Assembly: GCF_036057275.1 (NCBI RefSeq)
Contig: NZ_CP107945.1
Location: 558,001 to 622,000 of the forward strand
DNA from: Streptomyces sp. NBC_00390
GTDB lineage: Bacteria; Actinomycetota; Actinomycetes; Streptomycetales; Streptomycetaceae
DNA: 64,000 nucleotides
Direction: 5' to 3'
The translations under genes were made by a program, and so were the position numbers. This document shows, piece after piece, positions 26,202 to 34,919 of this stretch. Below the pieces are notes generated by a model that had not been told where the DNA came from, made no database searches, and saw only the letters and a program-made list of their open reading frames with translations. Position 1 is the first letter of the stretch, and every line of letters begins with the position of its first letter.

Positions 26202-27428
26202 TCACTGACCGGCAGGCGGGCGAAGGGCCGCATACGTACCCGCGCAGGCGGCGACCACCGTCACACAGCCGGCGAAAACCAACCCCGCCCCGCGCAACCC
26301 GAGCCACATGGCCATCGCGCCGACACCGACCACCGGCAGGGAGATACCGGCGTAGGCGACGACGAAGAACGCCGAGATGGTCCCGCCCCGGCTCCGCGCC
26401 GGGGCGGCGCCGCTGACCAGGCTGAGCGCGGCGCGGAAGGCAAGGCCCTGCCCCGTTCCGCCGAACAGGGCCCCGAGGACGAGCAGGGACAGCTGCTCGG
26501 TGATCAGCGACGAGGCCACCAGCATCAGCCCCACGACCAGAACACCGCAGCCGATGGGGAGCGCACGGCGTGCACCGACCTTCTGGGTCAACGACTGACC
26601 GATCGTCGAAGCGAGGAACACGGAGAAGACGACGGCGCCCGTGACGGCCAGATTGTGAACGTCCAGGGTCGTCGCGACGAAACTCGGTGCCACCGCCGTG
26701 AAGAGACCGAGCAGGGCGAAACCGGCGAACGCCGCCACCGACGAGGGCACGAACACGCCCTTCACCTCAGGTGGCACGGACACACCTTGTGGCTTCAGCG
26801 GCGGCCATCGCTCCGGCTCATCGACGGTCTCGGGCAGCAGCCAGGTCAGCACGGAGGCCACTGCCACCAGGGCGAGGTGGACGCAGAACGTCAGCTTCAG
26901 CGGCCAGGGTGCGTACTGGGCGAGCAGCCCGGACAGCAGCGGCCCGCAGCCCAGGCCGCCCATGTTCGCGGCGGTGGCGGCGAAACCGGCACGGGCCCTC
27001 CTGCCGGGCCCGGCCAGTTCGATGACGGCCGCCGTCGCCGCGCCACTGAGCAGCCCTGCGGCGAAGCCCGACAGCAGCCGGCCCGCGAAGAGCAGGGGCA
27101 GGCCGCTCTCCAGGAGGAAGCAGCACGCGCTCGCGGCGGAGAAGGCCATCGCCGCCAGCAGGACAGGCCTTCGGCCCACCGCGTCGGAGTAGTTCCCTGC
27201 CACCAGGAGGGCTGTGATGACCGCGATCGCGTACACGGCGAAGACGACCGTCACCATCAGCTCCGAGAAGCCGATCTGTTCCTGGTAGAGCCCGTACAGA
27301 GGGGTGGGCAGAGTCGTCCCGGCCATTCCGATGGCGAACACCACGGCAGCCGCCGGGTAGCCGAGCCGCCCCGCCGCGACGGTCGTCGTTCGGTCTCCCC
27401 CGCCCGTGCCGGTCCTGCGAAAGATCAC
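26202..27428 (-). CDS. MFS transporter, 12-helix efflux type
   Basis: About 408 residues with twelve predicted membrane helices. The MFS signature between helices 2 and 3 is present as NYSDAVGRRPVLL, and a TLPTPLYGLYQEQ segment follows helix 1, typical of drug-efflux-like permeases of actinobacteria. The central loop (PERWPPLKPQGVSVPP) separates the two six-helix halves. The GTG at 27428 is the most economical start; residues further upstream are Arg-rich and look non-coding. Substrate cannot be told from sequence. No regulator gene is adjacent; the nearest upstream DNA carries only a decayed PAS fragment. Confidence 0.87.
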   Translation of the reverse strand: MIFRRTGTGGGDRTTTVAAGRLGYPAAAVVFAIGMAGTTLPTPLYGLYQEQIGFSELMVTVVFAVYAIAVITALLVAGNYSDAVGRRPVLLAAMAFSAASACCFLLESGLPLLFAGRLLSGFAAGLLSGAATAAVIELAGPGRRARAGFAATAANMGGLGCGPLLSGLLAQYAPWPLKLTFCVHLALVAVASVLTWLLPETVDEPERWPPLKPQGVSVPPEVKGVFVPSSVAAFAGFALLGLFTAVAPSFVATTLDVHNLAVTGAVVFSVFLASTIGQSLTQKVGARRALPIGCGVLVVGLMLVASSLITEQLSLLVLGALFGGTGQGLAFRAALSLVSGAAPARSRGGTISAFFVVAYAGISLPVVGVGAMAMWLGLRGAGLVFAGCVTVVAACAGTYAALRPPAGQ

Positions 27429-27469
27429 GCCCTCACGATACGAGTGCGGATCGCCGGCGGCGGTCCGGC

Positions 27470-27745
27470 ACGGCGCCATCGTGCGCGCATGGACGCGGGC
27501 TCCGGTTCTGCACCCCCTCCGCCGCCGACCTGCTCGGCCGCAGCGCCGACCAGCTGCTGGGCACACTGCCGTGGCAGGCGCTGCCCTGGCTGGACGACCC
27601 CGTCCCCGAGGAGCAGTACCGCACCCCTGTCATCGGCCGCGAACCCGTCTGTTTCACCGCCCTGCGCCCACCCGACCAGTGGCTCGACTTCCGGCTCTAC
27701 CCGGACCCCAGCGGCATCAGCGTCCGCATCAACCCGAGCCGCGCA
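27470..27745 (+). pseudogene. Decayed PAS-domain fragment (sensor kinase or SpoIIE phosphatase remnant)
   Basis: Read on the plus strand, with TTC at 27506 as a codon, this stretch gives a PAS-like segment: FCTPSAADLLGRSADQLLG, then LPWQALPWLDD, REPVCFTALRPPDQWLDF and LYPDPSGISVRIN. This is the PAS domain typical of Streptomyces SpoIIE-type phosphatases and sensor kinases. There is no start codon in frame, and the sequence after about 27745 loses resemblance to any protein, so it is a truncated remnant. It occupies part of the 613-base gap 27429-28041; the rest shows nothing I can identify. Confidence 0.55.
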
Positions 27746-28041
27746 TCGCACTTCTCCTGCTCCAGCCCTCCGTCTCCCCCTCCGTGTGAGCAGCACCGGC
27801 AGGAACCCGCCGCTCCCGCTGATCCCGAGCCGTGCAACGACCGGGCCGGCCGGGCCGGCCGGGCGCCGACGGCTTTCGCCCACCAGGGCGCCGCCGGGGA
27901 CGACATGCGAATTCACGACGCGTGTGCTGCGCTTGATGGAGTGGACGACCCGCGGCACCACGCGGGCCCGCCCGCCGGCGGGCCTTTCCCCACAGGCGGT
28001 CTGCGCACAGGAGCGGAGAGCGGCTGTGAGAAGGAGGAGCG

Positions 28042-28695
28042 ATGTCCGACACGACGAAAACGGCCCGCCACCTGAGCGGTCTGCGGAACGCTCGCTACGG
28101 CGAGATCCTGCTCATCTCGCCGGGCGAGAACGGTCATCTGAAGGCAGCCGTGTACACCACCTTCGGCCTCAACGACTGTCCGCCGAAGCAGTGGACCGCG
28201 CTCGACCCCCGTGGGCTGGCGGAGCAGTTCGAGGTGCCCATGGTGTTCCTCAACGGACCCCGCTTCTGGACGATCGACGAGGTCACGGCGTTCTCCTGGG
28301 GGGACGTCGCGACGTTCGACGGTCTTGAGGCCCGCTGGGTGGCCGAGGTCCGCATCCCCGCGGAGATCGACGTCACCGGGGCCACGGCCAAGAAGTTCTA
28401 CGTCGAAACCACGGTGAAGCGGGACACCGAGTACGTTCTTTCCGCCGGCAAGCAGGTGCACACGCTGACCGCCCCGGGCGATCGCAGCTACGTCATGCAG
28501 GCGTACTCCCACACCGTGGACGACAGCCAGACGCTGGAGTCCCTGGCCACACTCGGCCGGCGGCTGCAACTTCCGCAGGGCTGGCAGTATCGGGTCCACA
28601 CCCCGGTCGACGACCTTCACGTACGGACGGTCGCGGGAGATGCCCGCGTCGTGCAGGACGAGTTGGAGAACACCTACATGCTCCTCGCCCGGTGA
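28042..28695 (+). CDS. Conserved soluble protein of unknown function
   Basis: A 217-residue protein with an excellent ribosome site (AAGGAGG, four bases before the ATG). No signal peptide or membrane helix. The sequence is beta-rich and well-formed: LRNARYGEILLISPGENG, AVYTTFGLNDCPPKQW, AEFEVP-like and FWTIDEVTAFSWGDVATF stretches, ending in LENTYMLLAR. I do not recognise a family. It stands alone between the PAS fragment and the kdpD pseudogene, which is on the opposite strand. Codon bias is typical of the genome, so it is likely functional. Confidence 0.75.
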   Translation: MSDTTKTARHLSGLRNARYGEILLISPGENGHLKAAVYTTFGLNDCPPKQWTALDPRGLAEQFEVPMVFLNGPRFWTIDEVTAFSWGDVATFDGLEARWVAEVRIPAEIDVTGATAKKFYVETTVKRDTEYVLSAGKQVHTLTAPGDRSYVMQAYSHTVDDSQTLESLATLGRRLQLPQGWQYRVHTPVDDLHVRTVAGDARVVQDELENTYMLLAR

Positions 28696-28792
28696 ACCGG
28701 AGGGCGACCCGAGGGCGTGGGTGACGACAACTCGGCCAATTCAGCGTTGCCCTGACGCGGGGTCTGCATCCGCCGCGCCATGGCCGTCGCGC

Positions 28793-29806
28793 TCAACCGT
28801 CGTCACCGGGCTCCGGCCGGACGGTGGTGCGGGGTGCCGCCGTCGGAAGGGTGACCCGCACCGCGAAGGCGGTTCCGCCGGCGTCGGGCTCGAGGGTGCC
28901 GCCCATGGTCTCCGTGAGGTCGCGGGAGAGCCGCAGGGGCAGGCTGTCGGTCCTGCGGCCGGAGCGACCTCCTCGGGACGTGTCGTCGGACCCGACGGTG
29001 GCTCCGTCCGTCACCTGGATCTCCAGATGGGCCGGCCGGACCTCGGCCGTGAACCGGGGCGGCCGGTCCGGCGGGCGGTGGCGCAGCGCGTCGGCGGCGA
29101 GTGACGTCAGTACGCGCGTGAGGACCGCTGCGTCGGCGATCACATCGGGCAACTGCTCCGGCAGCGTGCAGTCGATCGTGTGGCCGCCGGGGCCGAGGTT
29201 GTCCAGGGCTGCGGTCAGCGCCTCGTCGAGGTCGACCGGGCGCAGATACAGGTCCAGCGCCCCGCCGTACAGCCGGCTGAGGTCGTCGAGGTCGGTGACG
29301 AGCCTGCCGGCGCGCCGTACCGCCGCGTGCGCCGTGTCGAGGAGGCGGGCCGCTTGCGGACCCACCGGCCCGGCGGACGTCCCGGCGAGGCGGTCGCTCA
29401 GACGGTTCAGCGACTCCTCGGCGGTGCGCAGCGGCCCCGCAGTTCGTGACTCGCCGTGAGGACCAGTGAGGCCCGGGTGTGTTCCGCGGCGGCACGGACA
29501 CCGGTCTCGGCGGGCCCGTTCGGCGAGCCGGCCGTGGCTGTGTGCCATGCCCAGCTGCGCCGCGCACGCGCCGAGTACGCGCTGGTCGTCACTGCTCAGC
29601 GGGCGCCCGCGGGCGGCCGGCGTGAGGTTGTCACCGGCGGGGCTCTCCACGTCCGCGTCGTACGGGCGCTCCGGCGGCGGCTCGACGAAGCCGGCGACCA
29701 CATCGGCTCCGGTCCGGCCCAGACGCTGTCCCTCCTCGAGCATGGCGTACGTCTTACCGACCCCCGGTGCCGCCCCGAGGTAGATCCGCATCCGTCCACG
29801 CGCCAT
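28793..29806 (-). pseudogene. kdpD: Truncated kdpD-like sensor kinase with compensating frameshifts
   Basis: The first ~50 residues are the KdpD input domain (MRIYLGAAPGVGKTYAMLEE, GADVVAGFVEPP). The rest of that domain, the USP domain and the membrane helices are missing, and the frame jumps to the region before the kinase core (RPLSSDDQRVLGACAAQLGM). The phospho-acceptor helix (SHELR) is found only in a neighbouring frame between roughly 29431 and 29522: one extra base near 29506-29522 and one missing base near 29431-29440 shift that stretch, then restore the frame. The ATP-binding half (VIADAAVLTRVLTSL, LPLRLSRDLTETMGG) follows. No kdpABC genes are nearby. It cannot autophosphorylate as read, so it is best treated as a pseudogene unless the base calls are wrong. 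Confidence 0.75.
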
Positions 29807-30052
29807 CGGGGACTCCCGCTCTCGTGACACCCGCGCCTCGTGTACTCCATGGTGCGCCGACGGGAGGGCCGTACTCTGCCGACATTCCGCTCCGACGGTT
29901 CACCGCCGTGCCCGCGCCGGCCACGGCGAACCGCGACACCCGGCACCCCGAACAGCTGTGACCTGCGTCTCCGTACGTCCGGCCACAGGAAAATCGGTAC
30001 TCTCCGAAGCCTCCCGCACCTGACAATCGGGGTCCATCAACGGGAGGAACAC

Positions 30053-31261
30053 ATGAGCCAGGCATTCCTGACTCTCCATGAGCTGCTGCCGCCGCAGGAG
30101 TTGGCGGCGGCGCTGGACGCCGGGTACGTCACCCGCAAGCCGCACCCCGAACTGCCGCTGTCGATCTACACGTACACGAGGACGTGCCAGTACGAGCGGG
30201 TGTGGAACCGGGTGACCACGCGCTGCCGCGGTCTGGTCGCCGACGACGCCACCGGAGAGATCGTCGCGCTTCCGCTGCCGAAGTTCTTCAACGTCGGCGA
30301 GCACGAGGCCGGTCAGCCGTACGCGCCCGCCCTCCCGGACGAGTCCTTCGAGGTGTACGACAAGGTCGACGGCAGCCTGGCGGTGATCTTCCACTACGCG
30401 GGCCGGTGGCGCGTCGCGTCCAAGGGGTCGTTCATCAGCACCCAGGCCACCTGGGCCCAGCGTCTGCTGGACGGCAAGGACACCTCCGCCCTGGTGCCCG
30501 GAGTGACCTACCTCGCCGAGATCCTGTACCCGCAGAACCGGATCGTCGTCGACTACGGCGACCGCCGTGACCTCGTGCTCCTCGCCGCCTTCGCCAACGA
30601 CGGCAGGGAGATACCGCTGGCCGAGGCGGCGTCCTGCTGGAAGGGCATCGGCTCGGTCGTCACCGTCTGGCCCGCCATGCCGCTCGCGGAACTGCTCGCC
30701 CTGGCCGAGTCCAACCGGCTGCCGGGCGGCAGGGAGGCCACCGGCACCGACGCGGAGGGCTTCGTGCTGCGCTTTGCGTCGGGCGTACGGGCCAAGGCCA
30801 AGCTCTCCGAATACGTACGGCTCCACAAGGTGCTCACCGGCGTCACCGAACGGGACATCTGGCGCAGCCACGGGATCCAGCGCTTCGCCGGCCTGCCCGC
30901 CAAGCAGGTTGCCCAGGCCCTGGGTTGCTCGGCGGCGGACATCGAGGCGTCGGGCGGCAAGCCGCTCGACGCGCTGCTGGAGCAGGTGCCCGACGAGTTC
31001 GACGCCTGGGTGCGCGGGGTGATCAGTCGGGTCGAGGAGGATGTGGCCGCCCGCGAGCGTGCGATCGACGAGGCGTACCGGTCGCTGGTCCATCTGGCGG
31101 ACGACCGGGGCGCTTTCGCCCGCGCCGCGAAGGCGCTGCGGGACGCCGCCGTACGCCCTGCCATGTTCCTGCGCCTGGACGGACGCCCCACGGAGCTTGT
31201 GACCTACCGTTCCGTCCGGCCGGAGGCGTCCGACCCGTTCAAGACCGACGAGGAGAATTGA
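30053..31261 (+). CDS. T4 RNA ligase 1-like RNA ligase
   Basis: A 402-residue ATP-dependent RNA ligase. The nucleotidyltransferase motif I is KVDGS, with Lys104 expected to carry AMP. Motif Ia-like SKGSFIS, motif III-like YLAEILYPQNRIVVDY, motif IV EGFVLRF and motif V KAKLSEYVRLH follow in order. The N-terminal part up to ~95 and the helical C-terminal domain fit T4 Rnl1. It would join RNA 3'-OH and 5'-phosphate ends, such as a cleaved tRNA anticodon loop. The ATG at 30053 has GGGAGG five bases upstream. The next gene, a polynucleotide kinase/phosphatase, starts two bases after the stop, so the two form an end-healing and sealing operon. Confidence 0.9.
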   Translation: MSQAFLTLHELLPPQELAAALDAGYVTRKPHPELPLSIYTYTRTCQYERVWNRVTTRCRGLVADDATGEIVALPLPKFFNVGEHEAGQPYAPALPDESFEVYDKVDGSLAVIFHYAGRWRVASKGSFISTQATWAQRLLDGKDTSALVPGVTYLAEILYPQNRIVVDYGDRRDLVLLAAFANDGREIPLAEAASCWKGIGSVVTVWPAMPLAELLALAESNRLPGGREATGTDAEGFVLRFASGVRAKAKLSEYVRLHKVLTGVTERDIWRSHGIQRFAGLPAKQVAQALGCSAADIEASGGKPLDALLEQVPDEFDAWVRGVISRVEEDVAARERAIDEAYRSLVHLADDRGAFARAAKALRDAAVRPAMFLRLDGRPTELVTYRSVRPEASDPFKTDEEN

Positions 31262-31263
31262 CC

Positions 31264-32178
31264 GTGCCCGTAGTACATGTCATGACAGGGCTTCCGGCCT
31301 CGGGGAAGACGACCGCCGCGCGCCGGCTGCAGGAGGACTCCGCGGGCCGGATGCGCCGGGTGAACCTCGACGACCTGCGGGCGATGCTCGACGTCCCGGC
31401 GCCCGAGCGTGGCCGGTCGTACGCGCACGAGCAGACCGTGCTGGCGATCCAGGACGCGGCTGTGCGGGCGGCGGTCGACGGCGGCTTCGACGTCGTCGTG
31501 GACAACACCCACCTGACACCGCACATCCCCAAGCGTCTGAAGGCCGCGGTGGGCGGGCAGGCGTCCTTCGTCGTGCACGACTTCACCGATGTGGAGGTGG
31601 AGGAGTGCGTACGGCGCGACACCGGGCGGGACCGGGCTGTCGGTGAGGACATCATCCGGATCCTTGCCGACAAGCACGCGAAAGCACGGAAGGGCGGCTG
31701 GCGGCTCACCGAGGCATGGCTGAACGACGAGCCGTCGGTGGAGCCGTACACCGCCGACCCCGCGCTGCCCTCGGCGGTGATGTGCGACATCGACGGCACA
31801 CTCGCCATCAGGGGCGAGCGGGGACCCTACGACTTCACCCGCTGCGACGAGGACCTGCTCAACGTGTCGGTGCGCGGCGCGCTGTGCTCCTTCCGGCGCG
31901 CCGACGGCGATGTCATCGTTCTGCTCTCGGGCCGCGGTGAGGAGCACCGGGAGAAGACGGAGGCCTGGCTGCGCCACTACGAGGTCCCCTACGACGAGTT
32001 GTGGATGCGCGCAGCCGGCGACGGCCGCCGCGATGACGTGGTGAAGGCGGAGCTGTTCGACCGGCACGTCCGCGAACGCTTCGCGGTACGCGTCTCCCTC
32101 GACGACCGCGACCGCGTGGTCGCAGTGTGGCGCCGCATGGGTCTGCCTACGTGGCAGGTCAACTACGGCAACTTCTGA
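31264..32178 (+). CDS. T4 Pnkp-like polynucleotide kinase-phosphatase
   Basis: A 304-residue protein with the T4 arrangement: an N-terminal P-loop kinase (GLPASGKTT near residue 10) and a C-terminal HAD phosphatase (CDIDGTLA, about 178-185; later LLSGRGEEHREKTE and SLDDRDRVVAVWR). The kinase adds a 5'-phosphate and the phosphatase removes a 3'- or 2',3'-phosphate, producing the ends that the ligase encoded just upstream requires. The GTG at 31264 is preceded by GAGGAG; a TTG overlapping the ligase stop is an alternative. The two-base spacing after the ligase gene makes coupling likely. The 3' end overlaps the convergent AraC-type gene by 16 bases. Confidence 0.9.
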   Translation: MPVVHVMTGLPASGKTTAARRLQEDSAGRMRRVNLDDLRAMLDVPAPERGRSYAHEQTVLAIQDAAVRAAVDGGFDVVVDNTHLTPHIPKRLKAAVGGQASFVVHDFTDVEVEECVRRDTGRDRAVGEDIIRILADKHAKARKGGWRLTEAWLNDEPSVEPYTADPALPSAVMCDIDGTLAIRGERGPYDFTRCDEDLLNVSVRGALCSFRRADGDVIVLLSGRGEEHREKTEAWLRHYEVPYDELWMRAAGDGRRDDVVKAELFDRHVRERFAVRVSLDDRDRVVAVWRRMGLPTWQVNYGNF

Positions 32179-33005
32179 GCGAGTTGCGCGGAGGTGGAGC
32201 CGGCGGACCCGACGGCCCCGGTACGGGCGTACCTTCCCGGGGTGGTGCCGACGACCCGCTTGAAGTGCCGGGTGAGGTGGGACTGGTCGTAGAAGCCGGC
32301 ACAGGTCGCGACCTCGCCCGGCGGCTGTCCGTCGAGCAGCAGACGGCGGGCCAGGTCGACGCGGCGGGACGTCACGTACTGGTGGGGTGCGATGCCGAAG
32401 GCGGCGCTGAAGGAACGTACGAGATGCGTGGGGTGGGCCTGGACCAGGCGCGCGGCCTCGTCCAAGGAAACGCCTTCGACCAGTCGCTCGTCGAGGAGGT
32501 CACGCAGGTGCCCGGCGACGCCGCGGTCGGGCACCGCGCCGCCGACGGCCTGCCTCGGCCGCAGGTGCTCGCGCAGGCGCTCGCTGACGAGGGCGAGACC
32601 GCTCTCCGCCTCGAACTCGTCTCCCCGGCCGGCGAGGGCCGTGTGCAGCTGTCCGACGCGTCTGCGCAGGACGGGATCCGTGAGGTCCGGGCCGTCGACC
32701 GCGGGCCCGATGAAGCTCTCGTCCAGCTGCGTCATGTCGAGGTAGAGCACACGCTTGCGGAATCCGTGAGGGGTGGCAGGTGAGCCGTTGTGCGGGACCT
32801 GCGGCGGGAGCAGGCTGACAGTGCCGTTCGGGGTACCGCGCTCGTGACGGTCCAGGTCGTAACGGACCGCGCCGTCGTCGACGATCAGCAGGGTCCACGC
32901 GTCGTGGACATGCATGGGGTAGGCGTGCTCGGTGAAGCGGGCGTGGAAGACCTCCACGACGCCCGCGACCGGCGGGCGCCATGCAGAGACCTCCTGCCGC
33001 GGCAT
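32163..33005 (-). CDS. AraC-family transcriptional regulator
   Basis: A 280-residue regulator. The N-terminal half is a cupin-like AraC binding domain (YPMHVHDAWTLLIVDDGAVR, LLPPQVPHNG). The C-terminal half has the two helix-turn-helix units: SLDEAARLVQAHPTHLVRSF and the signature GFYDQSHLTRHFKRVVGTTPGRY. Such proteins respond to a small molecule bound by the cupin domain. The ATG at 33005 is chosen at the start of the conserved MPRQEVSAW segment; the ribosome site is poor. It is divergent from a DUF2000 gene with 52 bases between the starts, which is the likely regulated promoter. Confidence 0.92.
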   Translation of the reverse strand: MPRQEVSAWRPPVAGVVEVFHARFTEHAYPMHVHDAWTLLIVDDGAVRYDLDRHERGTPNGTVSLLPPQVPHNGSPATPHGFRKRVLYLDMTQLDESFIGPAVDGPDLTDPVLRRRVGQLHTALAGRGDEFEAESGLALVSERLREHLRPRQAVGGAVPDRGVAGHLRDLLDERLVEGVSLDEAARLVQAHPTHLVRSFSAAFGIAPHQYVTSRRVDLARRLLLDGQPPGEVATCAGFYDQSHLTRHFKRVVGTTPGRYARTGAVGSAGSTSAQLAQKLP

Positions 33006-33057
33006 CACGCAAAGAACGTACAAGACGGGGAAGGCGCGCACGCACGAGTCTTGAAGC

Positions 33058-33537
33058 ATGAGAACCGACGATGCGACCGAGGCCGGGACCCGGACCGAGA
33101 CCTGTACAGGGGACGAGAACGAGCCTGTCCGCTTCGACACGAAGATCGCCGTACTGCTGCGCGACGACCTGGAGCCCTGGCAGCGGCTGAATGTGACCGC
33201 GTTTGTGGTCAGCGGGCTCGGCACCGCCTCGCCCGAGGTGATCGGCGAGCCCTACGCGGACGCCGACGACACCGCGTATCTGCCGATGTTCCGCCAGCCC
33301 GTGCTGGTCTTCGAGGCGGCGAAGGAGACGCTGACCGCCGCGCACTCCCGTGCACTGTCCCGCGCGCTCCCGAGTGCCGTCTTCACCTCGGACCTGTTCG
33401 GCACCGGCAACGACCGGGACAACCGGGCGGCGGTACGTGCCGTGGGCAAGGACCGGCTCGATCTGGTGGGAATGGCCGTCTACGGGCCGCGCAACGCGGT
33501 GGACAGGGTTCTCAAGGGCGCGCGGATGCACCCCTGA
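33058..33537 (+). CDS. DUF2000 family protein
   Basis: A 159-residue protein. The first ~25 residues are polar; from KIAVLLRDDLEPWQRLNVTA onward it follows the DUF2000 pattern, with GEPYADADDTAYLPMFRQPV, SDLFGTGNDRDNRAAV and GMAVYGPRNAVDRVLKGARM. The family is small and soluble with unknown function. The gene is divergent from the AraC-type regulator gene, so it is the probable target of that regulator. The ribosome site is weak, and translation may begin at a short or leaderless transcript. Confidence 0.85.
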   Translation: MRTDDATEAGTRTETCTGDENEPVRFDTKIAVLLRDDLEPWQRLNVTAFVVSGLGTASPEVIGEPYADADDTAYLPMFRQPVLVFEAAKETLTAAHSRALSRALPSAVFTSDLFGTGNDRDNRAAVRAVGKDRLDLVGMAVYGPRNAVDRVLKGARMHP

Positions 33538-33640
33538 GCGACGCGGCTCACCGGCGGCCGTCGCCATCGGGCAGTCGTCCTCGGATCACCGCGCATGAGC
33601 TGCATGGTCCATCGGAGCTCGATGCCAGCTTCGCCCCGAT

Positions 33641-34768
33641 ATGATGCACTTTGTGATCACGTCCGGACAGCTGCGGCGCCGTCGTCCCTACGGCGGCCGG
33701 TGGGAAGCTGCCCTGTGGTCGCCGGTGATCCTTACCGTCCTCATCTCCGGCCTGGCCTTCTCCACACCGAGGGAGATCGCGATCAGCCGCCTCCTGCCCG
33801 TCGCACCCGCCCTCGCCGCCGCGATGTGGCCCGTGCTCCCCACCGTCCTGCTGGGGACGTTCTGCCTGGTGGTCATGATCTCCCTCAGCTTCTTCTACAC
33901 CGACCTGGGGACGCCGTACACGGCGGCCGCGATCGTCGCGGTCACCGCGGCGGCGGCATACGGAAGCCATGTCCGGCGCCAGCGGGAGGAGGCACTCTTC
34001 AACATCCGGCTCGTCGCCGACGCGGCGCAGAAGGTGCTGCTGCGCCCCCTGCCGCGCCGCATCGAGGGCATCGAGCTCGAGTCGCTGTACCTGGCGGCCC
34101 AGGAGCAGGCCCGGATCGGCGGCGACTTCTACGAGGCGGCCGCCACGCCGTACGGGGTCCGGCTGCTCATCGGCGACGTACGCGGCAAGGGCCTGTCCGC
34201 GGTAGGGGCCGCCGCGGCAGTGATCGGCTGTTTCAGGGATGCCGCGTACGACGAGCCCGATCTGAGGGGCATCGTCCATCGCCTGGAGACCAGCATCACC
34301 CGCTACAGCGCCGCGCACCCCACCCAGGACCTGCCGGAGCGCTTTGCCACCGCCCTCGTCGCCGAGATCCCGCACGGCAGCGCCCACGTCAGACTTCTCA
34401 ACTGCGGGCATCCCCCGCCGCTGCTCGTGCACCACGGGGAGATCAGCGTCCTGGAGCCCACCACCCCTTCGCCACCCCTCAACCTCGCGACACTCATCGG
34501 AGACCACTACTGCGTCGACACCGTCGCCTTCGCCCCTGGCGACCAGCTGCTGCTCTACACCGACGGCGTAACGGAGACCCGGGACCGCACCGGCGCGTTC
34601 TTTCCGCTGCCGGACTGGATGCGGCAACAAGGCCCGGCGCCGCCCCGCGAACTGCTCGACCGGCTTCACCGGAAGCTGCTCGACTACAGCGGCGGACGGC
34701 TCGAGGACGACATCGCGGCCCTCGCCGTGCAGAGCGCGAACACCCGGGCCCAGGATCACCCCGCGTAG
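33641..34768 (+). CDS. Membrane-bound SpoIIE-type PP2C serine phosphatase
   Basis: A 375-residue protein. Four to five hydrophobic segments occupy the first ~110 residues (VILTVLISGLAFS, LLPVAPALAAAMWPVL, VLLGTFCLVVMISLSFFY, AAAIVAVTAAAAYG). The cytosolic part is a SpoIIE/RsbU-type PP2C domain: GGDFYEAAATPYGVRLLIGD, VRGKGLSAVGAAAAVIG, LLNCGHPPPLL, LLLYTDGVTETRD and EDDIAALAV, covering the metal-binding aspartates. Phosphatases of this type usually dephosphorylate anti-anti-sigma proteins. No anti-sigma partner is next to it. The ATG at 33641 lacks a clear ribosome site; a GTG at 33653 is an alternative. Confidence 0.88.
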   Translation: MMHFVITSGQLRRRRPYGGRWEAALWSPVILTVLISGLAFSTPREIAISRLLPVAPALAAAMWPVLPTVLLGTFCLVVMISLSFFYTDLGTPYTAAAIVAVTAAAAYGSHVRRQREEALFNIRLVADAAQKVLLRPLPRRIEGIELESLYLAAQEQARIGGDFYEAAATPYGVRLLIGDVRGKGLSAVGAAAAVIGCFRDAAYDEPDLRGIVHRLETSITRYSAAHPTQDLPERFATALVAEIPHGSAHVRLLNCGHPPPLLVHHGEISVLEPTTPSPPLNLATLIGDHYCVDTVAFAPGDQLLLYTDGVTETRDRTGAFFPLPDWMRQQGPAPPRELLDRLHRKLLDYSGGRLEDDIAALAVQSANTRAQDHPA

Positions 34769-34882
34769 GCGACCGGAAGCCGTACGGGCCGGATGCGGTC
34801 AGCGATGGTCCTTCCGTTCGGACTTCTTGCCGTCCTTGCCGAAGGTCACCCATTCACCGTCGGGCTGACCAGACTTGTCGGT

Positions 34883-34916
34883 CGTATCATCGATAGCGCT
34901 GGACCGTATCATCGAT
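34883..34916. promoter_or_regulatory. Tandem operator CGTATCATCGAT before the TetR-type gene
   Basis: CGTATCATCGAT occurs at 34883-34894 and at 34905-34916, exactly 22 bases apart (two helical turns). The first copy forms TATC-N3-GATA, a near-palindrome. The second ends four bases before the ATG of the regulator gene, and TATCAT within it (34907-34912) could be a -10 element giving a leaderless transcript. The layout suggests autoregulation. Confidence 0.6.
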
Positions 34917-34919
34917 CCC

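Noticed and set aside
25119-28328. Plus-strand open frame of over 1000 codons
   Set aside because: Lies opposite the GNAT and MFS genes, is Arg/His/Pro-rich and has no recognisable fold; shadow frame.
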